Shown here piece after piece: positions 28,318 to 38,675 of a stretch of 64,000 bases of DNA. The number at the start of each line of letters is the position of its first letter. Within the stretch, counting starts at the first letter, position 1. This DNA comes from Capronia americana (lineage: Eukaryota; Ascomycota; Eurotiomycetes; Chaetothyriales; Herpotrichiellaceae). The stretch lies in assembly GCA_016110215.1 (NCBI GenBank), contig JADWQD010000008.1:1922001-1986000 (forward strand), in the 5' to 3' direction. The notes under the pieces were generated by a model. The model was not told where the DNA came from. It saw nothing but the letters and a program-made list of their open reading frames with translations, and searched no databases. Position numbers and translations under genes: made by a program.

Positions 28318-30063
28318 TCAGCAACTTCCGAGGTCCCTCTCAATTTCCTTCGTGGTCTCCAATACTTTTTCATACCACTCCTCGCCATCCGGATGCATCA
28401 GATCGGTGTACAAGAATCCTTTCAACACACTTCTCACTTTGTCCCACGCATTCTCCCCGTTGAGCCCTAGTTGTACGGCCTTTTTGGCAAGATGAGTTGT
28501 GAACCAACCCCTCCTTTCAGGTCTCATGCCCATAAACAGTTCCGCACTCGCACCGACATACAACGCCCAGAGACGGGCATTTTCATATTTTTCATAGTTT
28601 GGGGACTCTGGTCTCTCACTGCACTCCAGCATCTCTTGCATGTTGACCAATATTATCTTTGTCGCATCAAAGAGACGCATGCCGCGGACCTCAGCGTTGA
28701 AGGAAATAGAGCGGATGTATAAGAGCGTGGCCAAGGAAAGGTAGCCCTGACAAGCTAAGGAATTCATCAGCTCGGGTGGTAAACCCCCCTTGTATTGTGC
28801 CTCTGCGTGGAGGAACAAGTTGACGAGCCGACCTTGATGCAAATATACGCGGACTTGGAGCCACCCCAACAAGGCAGAGGAGTGCTCTGATTCCTCGTCA
28901 GAACCACATTGGACCAGCCACACGGCAAGACTTTCCCTTCGCTCGATGAATAACGTGCGAAGCTTTGGATTGTCGATCGACGGATCGAGGAAACGACCTC
29001 TGGCTTCGGAAAGATCGGGGAGATGAGGCTTCGCCGCATCGATCAATGGCTGAAATCTCGCTGGCAGCCACCTATCCATCTCAAAGACGGGTCTGCAGAG
29101 AAACATGGAGGAGATGTGAATGTCGTGGTACACAACGTACAAGAGCAGGCCTGCGTCCAGTCTGTCCCCTTCGTGCTCGAAGAATTGGCGTAGCATATTG
29201 AGGTGAGCTACCGTCCCGACTTTATTGCCGTTATATGTCTCCGTGCCAAGAATAATGTTGATGTGCCAGTATATCTGTCTACGGTCACCGGTCCCCGCTG
29301 CTAGACGGTCTCGTAATAAAGCCGTGCTTTTACTTCGGTAATGGTTCGCCTGGTTCTGAATTGCCGGATCGCGAGACACCATTGCGGCGACCGTGGCACA
29401 GGTGGCGATGAAGGCTGTTCCGGCGCCCTCATCCCCAAGACCGTTCGATCCTGCCCAGCCATGGATGCAGTCCTGCCAGTCCCTCCGTGCGCTGGAGATT
29501 GTGATCCATTTATGCTTAGTAGTATGGTATAGCGCTGGCAGGACCGTGTCTCGATAGAAGCTTAGCAGTTCATTCGCGGTGGGGTCAATTTTCACGGCAT
29601 ACGCATCGAAGGGGTCCGAATTCCCTTCTCGCAAGACCGAGGTTGGTGAATTCAATCGTGCCAGCAGTATCTGTGTTCGGGCCTCCTCAATGGCCTCTGC
29701 TGTCGATTCTGGATCATCCTCTGTTATCAGCGAGCGGATCGTGATCCTGCGGGAGCCTTGCTCTCCCCTCAAGCTCTGAACAGACGTGGCTTGCAAACTT
29801 CGTGCAGATCCAGATCGGGCGTGCTCTGCTTTTGCCAAGCGTCGCGTGGCATCTCCTACTTCGACTCCACTCGGTCGCTGCGATTCGGACAGCGACGTCT
29901 TGATCGAAGCCTTCAGCGCTCGATTGTCCTCTTGACGCTTCCAATTCCGATACTTGTTCTGCACATGAGAGAAAACCTTCCGTCTATGGACAGAAGCTTT
30001 CATCTGTGTGGCATTGTGGTTGACGAATAGAAAATCGCCCTCGAAGGCCTTCTCGGTCGACAT
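28318..30063 (-). CDS. fungal transcription factor-like protein without zinc finger (PF11951 type)
   Basis: A single exon encodes 581 residues. It begins with FLFVNHNATQMKASVHRRKVFSHVQNKYRNWKR (about 11-43), the hallmark of a large ascomycete group that has the fungal-specific transcription factor 2 domain but no Zn2Cys6 cluster. After a basic, disordered linker (about 45-130), the helical domain follows from PFDAYAVKIDPTANELLSFYRD to the end. It includes DWQDCIHGWAGSNG-like and ESEHSSALLGWLQVRVYLHQGRLVN segments. Members are thought to be nuclear regulators, and few have been studied. Nothing in the sequence links it to a given pathway. The neighbouring muconate cyclase-like gene is transcribed in the same direction. 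Confidence 0.85.
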   Translation of the reverse strand: MSTEKAFEGDFLFVNHNATQMKASVHRRKVFSHVQNKYRNWKRQEDNRALKASIKTSLSESQRPSGVEVGDATRRLAKAEHARSGSARSLQATSVQSLRGEQGSRRITIRSLITEDDPESTAEAIEEARTQILLARLNSPTSVLREGNSDPFDAYAVKIDPTANELLSFYRDTVLPALYHTTKHKWITISSARRDWQDCIHGWAGSNGLGDEGAGTAFIATCATVAAMVSRDPAIQNQANHYRSKSTALLRDRLAAGTGDRRQIYWHINIILGTETYNGNKVGTVAHLNMLRQFFEHEGDRLDAGLLLYVVYHDIHISSMFLCRPVFEMDRWLPARFQPLIDAAKPHLPDLSEARGRFLDPSIDNPKLRTLFIERRESLAVWLVQCGSDEESEHSSALLGWLQVRVYLHQGRLVNLFLHAEAQYKGGLPPELMNSLACQGYLSLATLLYIRSISFNAEVRGMRLFDATKIILVNMQEMLECSERPESPNYEKYENARLWALYVGASAELFMGMRPERRGWFTTHLAKKAVQLGLNGENAWDKVRSVLKGFLYTDLMHPDGEEWYEKVLETTKEIERDLGSC

Positions 30064-30907
30064 GGTGTGTTTCTGATTATGTGGGCGTCTTTAGCAATGC
30101 TCCAGTTGCCAACGCCACCCGCACGCAGCAATTATGCTCAGGACCTGTCATGACATCCTTCATGGAATAGGCGGGCCTCTAGTCTTTGCATGCGGCGGTC
30201 AGACTTCATTCCCTGGGAGAGCAGCTGAAGGTGGCCAGTTCCCCGCAGTCTAGGGCTGGAAATCATGCAACCAGTGAATCGACGAAGCGCTCGAGCTAGC
30301 TTGCAGCGAGGATCTAACTGAAAGTTGCAAGAATCAGGAGAGCTTGCGTACGGGCAAGGGCACAAATACCGTGATATCCCGCGACGAAAAAGATGGCTTC
30401 ACACGCTTACTAAGATCCGAGATCCGATCCTTTTGCCACAAACGGCGCGACGGCCGGCTCGCGTCGCCCATGCAGATGGATGTATATGAGTTGGTTGGTT
30501 GCGATCTGTGCCCGATACACTGCGACTTCATTGCCACTGGGGCCAGTGGAACTTCTATCTCGTCGATAAGAATGTGGTGGCATGCATCCCACCCCGGGTC
30601 TTTCTTGCCGAGAAACTACTTCCCGAGAGAGATACCGAGCAAGAAATGAAGATCGATCAATCGTGTGAAGGGTCCCTTATCTCGTCGGGAAAGGGATCTG
30701 AGCCTGTCTGGAAACACTGATCCCCAAGATCTAGCTCATAGGGCACGAAGCTGAAAGCCACGGGAATTCGTCTTCCCCAGCCTTCGGGCACCACTCCATG
30801 CTGGCTTTGGTGTTGTACCTTGGAGCCGTTCTGGGTACATATCTACGCCAGCTCTTCTCTGCTGGCGGTTCCTTTCTGCTATTGGTCTTTGGATCCGATT
30901 TGCCTCT
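30064..30907. other. intergenic region
   Basis: This is the promoter of the PF11951 gene and the 3' flank of the muconate cyclase-like gene. Short open frames here lack family features. Confidence 0.4.
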
Positions 30908-32158
30908 TCACAGCCACACCGCTGTCGCGGCTCCTGCGCCGTCGTCCAATCTGGTCCTCGCTGCCTCTTTGATCTCCTCCCCGTCCCAGCTCAACACGAA
31001 GACATAACCCTGCTCACTATCCGTCAGCGCGAGATACTCGATCCCGTCCACAGTCGGACCAGGTTGAACAGCGTTCGCCCATCCCCCACTCGTCGGTGTC
31101 TCCCACATATACAATAACCCCGCATACAAGCTCGATTCGGACTCGCCGCTGGCATCTTTGGCGAATGAACGATGCGGAGCCACTGACGTATCGATTGTTC
31201 CCTCGCAGGTCAACTTGTACACCGCAAGGTACCCGTTCTTTCCCTCCTTCAAGCCTCGTGAACTGGCGTACAGATACTTCGGCTGGTTCCCGTGGGACAA
31301 ACTCGTCCGCACCTCGTCAGCCCAGTAGTCTCCTTCCTTCTCCTCCGCCGGGATGATCCGCACGCCTTGCTCGTGCTTCAACTTCACCCCTCCGTCGCTC
31401 GTCGAGAAGACATCAACCATGCTCGTGTGCTCTTGCAAGCAATACACGAATTTCCCGCTCGGGTGCGGCCAGACGTGTCTCGGGCCGTCAGTCGGTCTCG
31501 GGGAGATGTGCTTCTCTCCCAGCGTCAGCGCCCCGGTTTCCGGATCGCTGGAAAACGTCCAGATACAATTCCGTCCTATATCCGCGATGTAGATTGCTTT
31601 GCCGTCGGGTGACAGATCAGTAGAGTGTGCGCCATGCCGCAGGCCGCCGAAATCCATCACGCTGCCGTCGTCGCGTTGGGCATTCTGATCGAGGAAGGAG
31701 AGGAGTTGCAGTGGCTGTGGCGGGGCCTGTGCTGAAGAGTGAAGTTCCGTGGTCCCATTTGAAACCGCTGGAGGAATGACGTTGCCGGTCTCTGGGTCGA
31801 GGCTGAATACTTCTCCGGTCGCTCCTCCAGCCGAATAGAGCGCCACTTCACTCGCTGTGACATAACCGCTACGTGATCTTGTTGGCGCGCTTCCCAGGAG
31901 TCGGATGTCGGTTGGGGAGTTGACTGCATAGGCTACCACGGTGGGGGGCTCTGTCCATGCTGTGGCATAGAGATTCCGAATGCCGTTACTTTTCCGTGGA
32001 TTGAGATGGAGCCACGAGTGGGAGCCCACGGCGGAGGCACGATGGAGGATCTTGAGGGATCCCGAGTCCGGACCTGACCGTGAGGGCGGCGTGAAGCGTA
32101 GGGTGTATAATTGAGGAGTGTTGAATGTGCCGACCAGGAAGTCGTAAGCTTGAGACAT
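30908..32158 (-). CDS. carboxy-cis,cis-muconate cyclase-like lactonase (seven-bladed propeller)
   Basis: A single exon encodes 416 residues. The pattern of YDFLVGTFNTPQLYTLRF, LYATAWTEPPTVVAYAV, AHSTDLSPDGKAIYIADIGRNCIWTF, PRHVWPHPSGKFVYCLQEHTSMVDVF and YLYASSRGL is that of the lactonase/3-carboxy-cis,cis-muconate lactonizing enzyme family (PF10282). The family forms a seven-bladed propeller. The fungal enzyme turns 3-carboxy-muconate, made from protocatechuate by ring cleavage, into its muconolactone in the beta-ketoadipate pathway. It is the only ring-catabolism gene outside the 4-21 kb block. It is separated from that block by housekeeping genes, so co-regulation is not implied. Side-activity family members exist, so the substrate is inferred. 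Confidence 0.85.
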   Translation of the reverse strand: MSQAYDFLVGTFNTPQLYTLRFTPPSRSGPDSGSLKILHRASAVGSHSWLHLNPRKSNGIRNLYATAWTEPPTVVAYAVNSPTDIRLLGSAPTRSRSGYVTASEVALYSAGGATGEVFSLDPETGNVIPPAVSNGTTELHSSAQAPPQPLQLLSFLDQNAQRDDGSVMDFGGLRHGAHSTDLSPDGKAIYIADIGRNCIWTFSSDPETGALTLGEKHISPRPTDGPRHVWPHPSGKFVYCLQEHTSMVDVFSTSDGGVKLKHEQGVRIIPAEEKEGDYWADEVRTSLSHGNQPKYLYASSRGLKEGKNGYLAVYKLTCEGTIDTSVAPHRSFAKDASGESESSLYAGLLYMWETPTSGGWANAVQPGPTVDGIEYLALTDSEQGYVFVLSWDGEEIKEAARTRLDDGAGAATAVWL

Positions 32159-33646
32159 GGTTGCTCCCGACGTTACCTTGCTAGACAGTGTGACACATGT
32201 GAAATGGTTTGGTTTGGTGTCGTCGATCGGCTCGCACTTCGCCTGAGCAAGACTGTTGTAGGGAAACTAGACTCTTCTATATGATGTCCCCCTCGCTGCC
32301 AGCGAATAACCGCGTCGCTTTCAATAGTGTAAGTGTAAGTGTAAGCTTGGTATGATTCTAGTTCCGGCGGCTTGGGATTCGGATTGGGATATTTCTCTCG
32401 GGTGTGGGGCGGCCCAACTCCGATAGGATGGTGTTCCGTATCCTGACTTCCGAACCAAGTTTTTCTTTCATCCTGGACAAAGCGCGGCCCCAGCAGTATA
32501 AGTAAGTAGAAGGGAGAGATTGCATATAAATGCTCATCGGGCATCTGAGACTCAAACACGCCTCGCACGCTTCGTTGATCCCTTCCGCTCTCTTTCGGTT
32601 CCGCTGGTCGGCTCGGGAACATGGCGGGCTTTTTATTTCACCGGAACCCGAGCCCCCTATCCGGAACAACCCCGCACGAACCTGTTTCAGCCTTGAGAGC
32701 GTGCGGAGAGAGATCCAGCCTCGGTGCCGCCTCGCCAGGCTCTGATGCACTAAATAATCAGAGTCCCTCGATGCAATTCTGATCCCGCTCTCTCTACTTT
32801 GACATTCACAGTGACATCCCTAAACGGCATTCATATCTCTTGCAGCATACTAGGCTTTGCGTCGACATATCGCATGGTCTTGCTCTCAGACCGTTCTGAG
32901 GCCTTTGTGACGGGTTCGCCCCGGATCCGGCCAGCTTTGTCATGCGGTGGCTTCCGACTTTCGGAAGGCTGCCAACTCGTGCAAACTGGAATTTGCATGC
33001 GCACAATACTTAATGCTCGGTTCTAGGCTCGCAGTCGTTGACTGAGCTTCGCCACGTCCTTTACTGCCCTGGTTGAATCTTGAGGCTCCGTATACCAGCA
33101 GTCAACATGACTGCCTTTCTCTCCAGTTCAATTCCCCTCTCGATAGTCGGTCAACCACGGGAGAGGCGCTTCAACTCCGCTCCTTAAGATTTTGTCGGGA
33201 TGTCGAGGCCACCTACGTCCCGATGATGTTCTTTGGGAGAAAGAGCTCATAAAACACTAAACCTTGACAGCAGACCAGACGCGTGGTGAACTGGAACCTG
33301 ATGTTATTACTCGGTTTGTCAAAATGATTTCAAGCAAAGCAAATCTATTCTGAGCACCAATACATCGGTGCGCGCTTTGTTGCAATGGCAGGGCACAAAG
33401 AGCAACCTTCGCCGATCGCCAATACCGATGCTATCGTTGTTCCAACAAAGGATGAAGCGTCTTGTCATATCCGTTTCTGTCATATCCCCAGGAATATTAT
33501 GTCGTCCCGCTTTGTCCTTGCAATGGTCATCCGACAACTCCTTCAGTAAACTTCATGCGCCCACCGCACACTTACACCATGTCAGCTTAGTCCACATTCC
33601 GCATATACCATAGTCGTTGAAGTCTACTGATCCGGCACTCAGCAAG
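32159..33646. other. intergenic region between divergent genes
   Basis: The region is 1.5 kb between the leftward muconate cyclase-like gene and the rightward F-box gene. It must hold both promoters. No TATA box is compelling and no coding trace is supported. Confidence 0.4.
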
Positions 33647-35104
33647 ATGATGACCCTGGAGGACCTTTCGGCCGAGCTACTCGAGATGGTGGGCTCCTAC
33701 TTATCCCCCAGTGATCTTGAGAGCTTTTTGTCGACAAGCAAATCGTTGAACGGGGTCCTAAGGTTCGCCTTGTTCCGCAGAGGAATCCATTGGAATTTTA
33801 CTCCTCCAGAGTTCTCTACCCTTCTTGAAGACTACACCCCGTACGGTACAAACTACACAACCACCAGCAAAGGCCACAAGCTCATGCAAGTGTTGAGGAA
33901 GACCCCCGCAGCTGCAGCGGCATTGCGATTCCTGATTGTCGATTACGATCTTTGCATGGAGTGCCGGCCGTTTGAGGGCGTTGTCTTCTGGCAATCCTCT
34001 TGTCGCCGACTCAATAATGAACTCCTGTCAAAGTTGACCGGCCTTCGGACGCTCGTGCTCCGGGGGATGTATAATACTTTTTTAGAAAGAGGACGCAGGT
34101 TACCACGAAACTTAACAAAGTTGCACCTGACCACATCCAACCCACATTATCAAAGACCAATACTCTTTCCTGTGGCGGACGTTTTGGAGATACTCAGACA
34201 TCCGAATTTGAAAACAGTGCTGATCGATCAAACAGCCATAAGAAACATGATTGACGGCACATTTGTAAGATTCTTTCGAAGAGGAGCACCTATCAAAAAC
34301 GTTCGTCACCTCAGATTGTTCGACGTCGCTATCAAGCCAACGCTGCTAAAACTCTTCTTGGGCCACTTTACCTCTCTTAAACACTTCTACTTTTCAAGGG
34401 GTTGCAGGAATATCGACCCGGAAGGAGAAAATGACGGGAGGTGGCACGGCTTCCTCACACTCGAAGATATAAGTGTCGCACTGAAGGAAGTCCAGACGAC
34501 TGTCCAAAGCGTCGAGATCTGCTACGACTCCTGCCGGCACCGATGGCTCGGCGACAAAACGCAGCTCGCGCCATTCCACGACTTTGACAAGTTGAAGAGT
34601 CTGACCATCGATCCTTCGATGATCCTGGGACGCACAGTATGTCCGGCCGTGCCGATTGAATCCCATGATCTCGAGCTTTCCTTGCTCGCTTCCAAGCTTC
34701 CCCTGGGTTTGGAAAAGCTCAATCTGGTCATCGATCTCGAGCAGGCTGCGCGAACTCCTCAATACGCAGAACATATTCTAGCGGGCTTACTCGCTGACCG
34801 TGTCAAGCTGCCCTGCCTGCGCACCATCAATATCTCGGGCTTGGAAGGTTCTTCGCAAGGCCTCTATTATTGCTGCTGTCCGAGTACCGCACCACCGATC
34901 TGCTTCGACCCTACCGCCGGTAGAGCACTTTGGTGGCCGGTCTCATGTGAGGAGAGTTTGACTGATTTCAAATATCCGTCCATAGCGCCTGCTCCGGGAA
35001 GCCGGTTCTTCGCTCTACAGAAAAAATTCAGCGACGTTGGCATCACAGTCAACTATATCGGCGATCATAACAACGACGAAGGGAGGTGGCGCGTTTACCC
35101 TTAG
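33647..35104 (+). CDS. F-box protein with leucine-rich region
   Basis: A single exon encodes 485 residues from ATG 33647. The N-terminus LEDLSAELLEMVGSYLSPSDLESFLSTSKSLN (about 4-35) is a standard F-box, which binds Skp1 in SCF ubiquitin ligases. The rest contains leucine-patterned strands (LTGLRTLVLRGM, NLTKLHLTTSN, HPNLKTVLIDQTAIRN, VRHLRLFDVAIKPT, KLKSLTIDP, LGLEKLNLVIDLE) consistent with an irregular leucine-rich repeat that would bind the target. Such F-box proteins are numerous and variable in filamentous fungi. The target cannot be named. Confidence 0.78.
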   Translation: MMTLEDLSAELLEMVGSYLSPSDLESFLSTSKSLNGVLRFALFRRGIHWNFTPPEFSTLLEDYTPYGTNYTTTSKGHKLMQVLRKTPAAAAALRFLIVDYDLCMECRPFEGVVFWQSSCRRLNNELLSKLTGLRTLVLRGMYNTFLERGRRLPRNLTKLHLTTSNPHYQRPILFPVADVLEILRHPNLKTVLIDQTAIRNMIDGTFVRFFRRGAPIKNVRHLRLFDVAIKPTLLKLFLGHFTSLKHFYFSRGCRNIDPEGENDGRWHGFLTLEDISVALKEVQTTVQSVEICYDSCRHRWLGDKTQLAPFHDFDKLKSLTIDPSMILGRTVCPAVPIESHDLELSLLASKLPLGLEKLNLVIDLEQAARTPQYAEHILAGLLADRVKLPCLRTINISGLEGSSQGLYYCCCPSTAPPICFDPTAGRALWWPVSCEESLTDFKYPSIAPAPGSRFFALQKKFSDVGITVNYIGDHNNDEGRWRVYP

Positions 35105-36668
35105 TTCTGTGATGGCGTCTTGTGTGTTGAATGAGAAGCTCAGAGTGTGACTACCTTATGCAGTTGGAAAGATTTGAATACTGTGGGAATATGTAGCTCT
35201 TGATGCCCTATTAACAACGTATTAGTACTTTAGCCGAACATGATCCTCTTTCCATCGTGTCGTTGACATTCGTATGCATATCTTGAACCGAACATAGACA
35301 CGGCCCACTCAGTGACACATTAGAGAATTGATATAGGTTCACCTATTCCTATTTATCTCTGTGCCCTGCCTGATGAGGTCCTTCGTTCGGTGTTTCGCTG
35401 TCATTCGTCATGTCTCCACCTGGACTTTCTCTCCTGATTTCCCGGGTTCAGTTCCACAGTACACGATGAATGCCTGGCTTGAGACTCACAGAAGATAACC
35501 AGGGAGATATGCTGTATAAGTACATCATAAATATCCTTCATTCAGTCCAAACGTTTAAGTCAATGATGGGGAATACAGTGCTGGAATTCCCCCTAGCCAA
35601 AAGCCAACCAACAATCCAAGGCCCTCCGTCCAAAATGTTGAATACCCCAACCCTTTCTGCTCATCAACACACGAAACGTATCTGATCAACTATCGTCAAA
35701 CCCTTTCGGTTCGGCCTTACGGTTCTACCCTGCCCGGTGATCGTTGCCAACCGACCACACCTTCACATTTGTCTTTCTCCAGACCAACTCGCGGATCGGG
35801 CCATTGTGCAAGGGGGAATCATGATCCAGATCGGAAAATGGTAATTTAGCAAGTTGCGCCTATTCTTCGAATCTCAGGCAATATTCAAATTTACGAAGTA
35901 AAATTGATTTTTTTGGGCCTTTTTTTGTACGGATTAACATTGTCGGGTTTGGGCGGTTTACACGGTAAGTGAATAAAGTAGCACTTCCCGGGGTTTCGGT
36001 CTCATCGGAATAAAATATTGCCTGCAGCTCATCTGTTTTGGAAACTGGTCTCGGTCGGTAACTTAGAGATAGTATTCAGGTGCAGCGGATTAGGCGTCCG
36101 TATAATTTGCCAAGTTGACATGGACAAGAGTTTCGGACTGTAGGTGATAAGAAGGGACGATGAATCACTTTTTGGAATGTGAGCCTGGGCATTTCACGGT
36201 CAGACACGGCGGAAGCTCAGCCGATCAGCCGATCAGTGTGTCAGGCCGATTTACATGTGACAGACAGACAAAAGTGTCAAATGACATCTCCCTCTCCCAC
36301 ATCTCCTCTACCCAGAAAACATCCTGGAGACGAATGGCTTTCGCAGCGTTTCATTGTGAAGATGTCGTACTTCAATTCTAAGATCAACAGGCTTACAGCT
36401 TACGGAATCCGCCGTTCGCAGCTCACCATGAGGATGAGGAGATTCGGCAGGTATCGACGGTCACTGTTTCGTGGACTGACCGTCAGCAACGCTTCTGAAT
36501 GGTGGCGTGACAGATGCGGAAATTCGCTCCAACAGGCACGACCTGCATACCGTTCCGCCAGTTCATCAATATCGGATTTCGTAACATGATACAACATAGT
36601 CAGTCCGCCCATCAAATCTTCATCCCGATAAATACGAAACTTTAGGACAGTCCTTGAACCGCCGTTCT
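35105..36668. other. intergenic region
   Basis: No gene is supported. The stretch around 35870-36030 is AT-rich with a T7 run. The last part is the promoter of the flavoprotein gene. Confidence 0.4.
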
Positions 36669-38201
36669 ATGAACTGGTACAGGCCCCACAAGCTCACGCT
36701 CCGTGCAATACTCGCATTTTCACTGCTGGCAGCTCTCCTATCTATGCTGGTTGGTCGCTTCCGCATGATGTCGTCGCAAACTCGAGCCGCAAAACCGCCA
36801 CCGTCGCGTGTCGTTGTTGTGGGTTCAGGGCTAGCGGGTCTTTCTGCCTCCTCGGAGCTCGTTGCGAGAGGTATCCCGGTCCATATCCTCGAACGCCAGC
36901 AGAAGCCAGGAGGGAACTCGATCAAGGCGTCAAGTGGGATCAATGGTGTGCCTACCCGGTTCCAGGTACCGGGATCCGACACCGTTGCGGACTTCTACAA
37001 CGACACGGTAACCTCAGCTGGTGCAAGTCTTGTGGCTGCCAGGACAGAAATAAAGAAACAGCTCATTTCAAAGTTGACGGAATCCTCCGCCTCGGCGATC
37101 CATTGGCTTGTGGACGAAAAGGGAATTGATCTGTCCCATGTTGCACAACTGGGCGGCCACAGCCATGCTCGAACGCATCGCGGAAAGGGGCCCACCCCGC
37201 CAGGGGCGAGCATCGTGTTGACGCTGTTAAAAGAGCTCCAAGCGAATCCCCTTGTGACGCTCGAAACTAACGCCACGGTTACGAAAGTTCTGAAGGTGGA
37301 CGACGAGGTCGTAGGAGTGGAAGCCTCACATGACGGCCAGACCAAAGAAATCAAAGGGCCCGTGGTATTCACTGCTGGTGGTTTTGCAGGTGACTCGACC
37401 GGTCTCCTTGCACGATATCGGCCTGATCTAGCGGGACTGCCGTCTACAAACGAAGCGCTTCCGGGGTCACAGGGACTATTGGTCGACGTTGGTGCACAGC
37501 TGATTGATATGGAGCAAGTCCAGATTCACCCAACAGGGTTTGTCGATCCAAAAGAACCGTCCAAACCGACCAAGTTTCTGGCTGCCGAGGCCTTGAGGGC
37601 CGAGGGAGGCATCCTTCTCAGACAGGGAAAAAGATTCATCAACGAGCTGACAAGGAGGAAGGAAGTAACCGAGGCCATTATGGCACTGCCTGCTCAAGAC
37701 TTGCAGCCGACAAGGCAATGGGACATCCTCATCGTGATGGACGAGTCTGCATACGAGGCCGCAAAGGCGCATGTCGATTTCTATATCTGGAAAGGCCTGA
37801 TGCGGAAGACGACAATATCGGAGCTAGAGCATTCGGACGTCGCTCTAGGGACGATAAAGGAATATGCCGCCACGGTACGTGGTATACCTTCCGCGGATTC
37901 TCTGGGCCGCACAACATTTGGAAGCTGGGGATTACAAGATCCGACACCGGAGTCGACGATCTACATCGGCACCGTCACGCCGGTCGTGCACTATACTATG
38001 GGAGGAGTTATATTCTCGCCTGAATCTGAGGTTCTCGACAGCAACGCAAAGCCGATCAAGGGGTTATGGACCGCAGGAGAGACCGCCGGCGGGATCCACG
38101 GGGTAAATCGGCTCGGTGGAAGCAGTTTACTCGAATGTGTGGTTTTCGGACGGATAGCCGGCCGGAACGCTGCTACATTTGTGAAGGCTGACGGCAGTTA
38201 A
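36669..38201 (+). CDS. fumarate reductase-type flavoprotein (Osm1/Frd1-like)
   Basis: A single exon encodes 510 residues from the first ATG at 36669. Residues 10-29 (LTLRAILAFSLLAALLSMLV) form a membrane anchor or signal, consistent with the secretory or mitochondrial location of the yeast homologues. SRVVVVGSGLAGLSASSELV (about 47-66) is the FAD dinucleotide motif. GGNSIKASSGINGV, HPTGFVDPK, RAEGGILLRQGKRFINEL and HYTMGGV are the substrate and FAD contacts of the FAD_binding_2 fumarate reductase family. The soluble fungal enzymes reduce fumarate to succinate with reduced flavins and help reoxidise FADH2. Length and motifs agree with a full-size, active enzyme. Confidence 0.92.
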   Translation: MNWYRPHKLTLRAILAFSLLAALLSMLVGRFRMMSSQTRAAKPPPSRVVVVGSGLAGLSASSELVARGIPVHILERQQKPGGNSIKASSGINGVPTRFQVPGSDTVADFYNDTVTSAGASLVAARTEIKKQLISKLTESSASAIHWLVDEKGIDLSHVAQLGGHSHARTHRGKGPTPPGASIVLTLLKELQANPLVTLETNATVTKVLKVDDEVVGVEASHDGQTKEIKGPVVFTAGGFAGDSTGLLARYRPDLAGLPSTNEALPGSQGLLVDVGAQLIDMEQVQIHPTGFVDPKEPSKPTKFLAAEALRAEGGILLRQGKRFINELTRRKEVTEAIMALPAQDLQPTRQWDILIVMDESAYEAAKAHVDFYIWKGLMRKTTISELEHSDVALGTIKEYAATVRGIPSADSLGRTTFGSWGLQDPTPESTIYIGTVTPVVHYTMGGVIFSPESEVLDSNAKPIKGLWTAGETAGGIHGVNRLGGSSLLECVVFGRIAGRNAATFVKADGS

Positions 38202-38675
38202 AGGTAGCATGGACCCGAGTCCGAGGTCTTGTTCCCATGTTCTATCTTGCGGGACGATGGCGTAGGAATAGCGAGTCTTTAAAAAAAAGGAAATACAGTC
38301 TTGGCGGCGGAAGCCAAGATCAGGCAGGACATAAAAGAGAAAGGTTGCATCGCGCTCAATCCCCTGTGCCTGTGAGCGTTGTGACAAAGCAGCGACCTTG
38401 TCTCCTCAAATCTGAAAATACCAACACATTACCCAAGCTTGCATATCGATTCCTGAGTATCCTGAGATTTCCCGCTACTAGACCAGAGGCAGCGATACTC
38501 CTATCTAGGTAGGCGTATCCTTATGACTCATACTCGGTAGATCGGCGCAATGCGAGAGCGACTAGCCATGGCAGATCGGAGGGTGCATGTGCTGCTATAT
38601 CACTCCAATGCTGCTGCCCGTTCTCGCGTCGCTTTGATGGACATTCTCGTCCTCCAAACTGGAGTGATCTGAATC
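38202..38675. other. intergenic region, promoter of CocE-like gene
   Basis: No gene is seen in these 474 bp between two rightward genes. Confidence 0.4.

Noticed and set aside
30344..30649. Open frame of 101 residues between the PF11951 and muconate cyclase-like genes
   Set aside because: No family resemblance, no promoter signal, and it lies in a region that must hold regulatory sequence.
34183..34189. Isolated TTGGAGA in the F-box gene, and others such as 44415 and 61629
   Set aside because: Single 7-mers of this type are expected every few kb by chance, and these are not palindromic.
35930..36030. AT-rich patch with a T7 run considered as a terminator or element end
   Set aside because: No stem-loop, no repeats and no transcript end that would need it.
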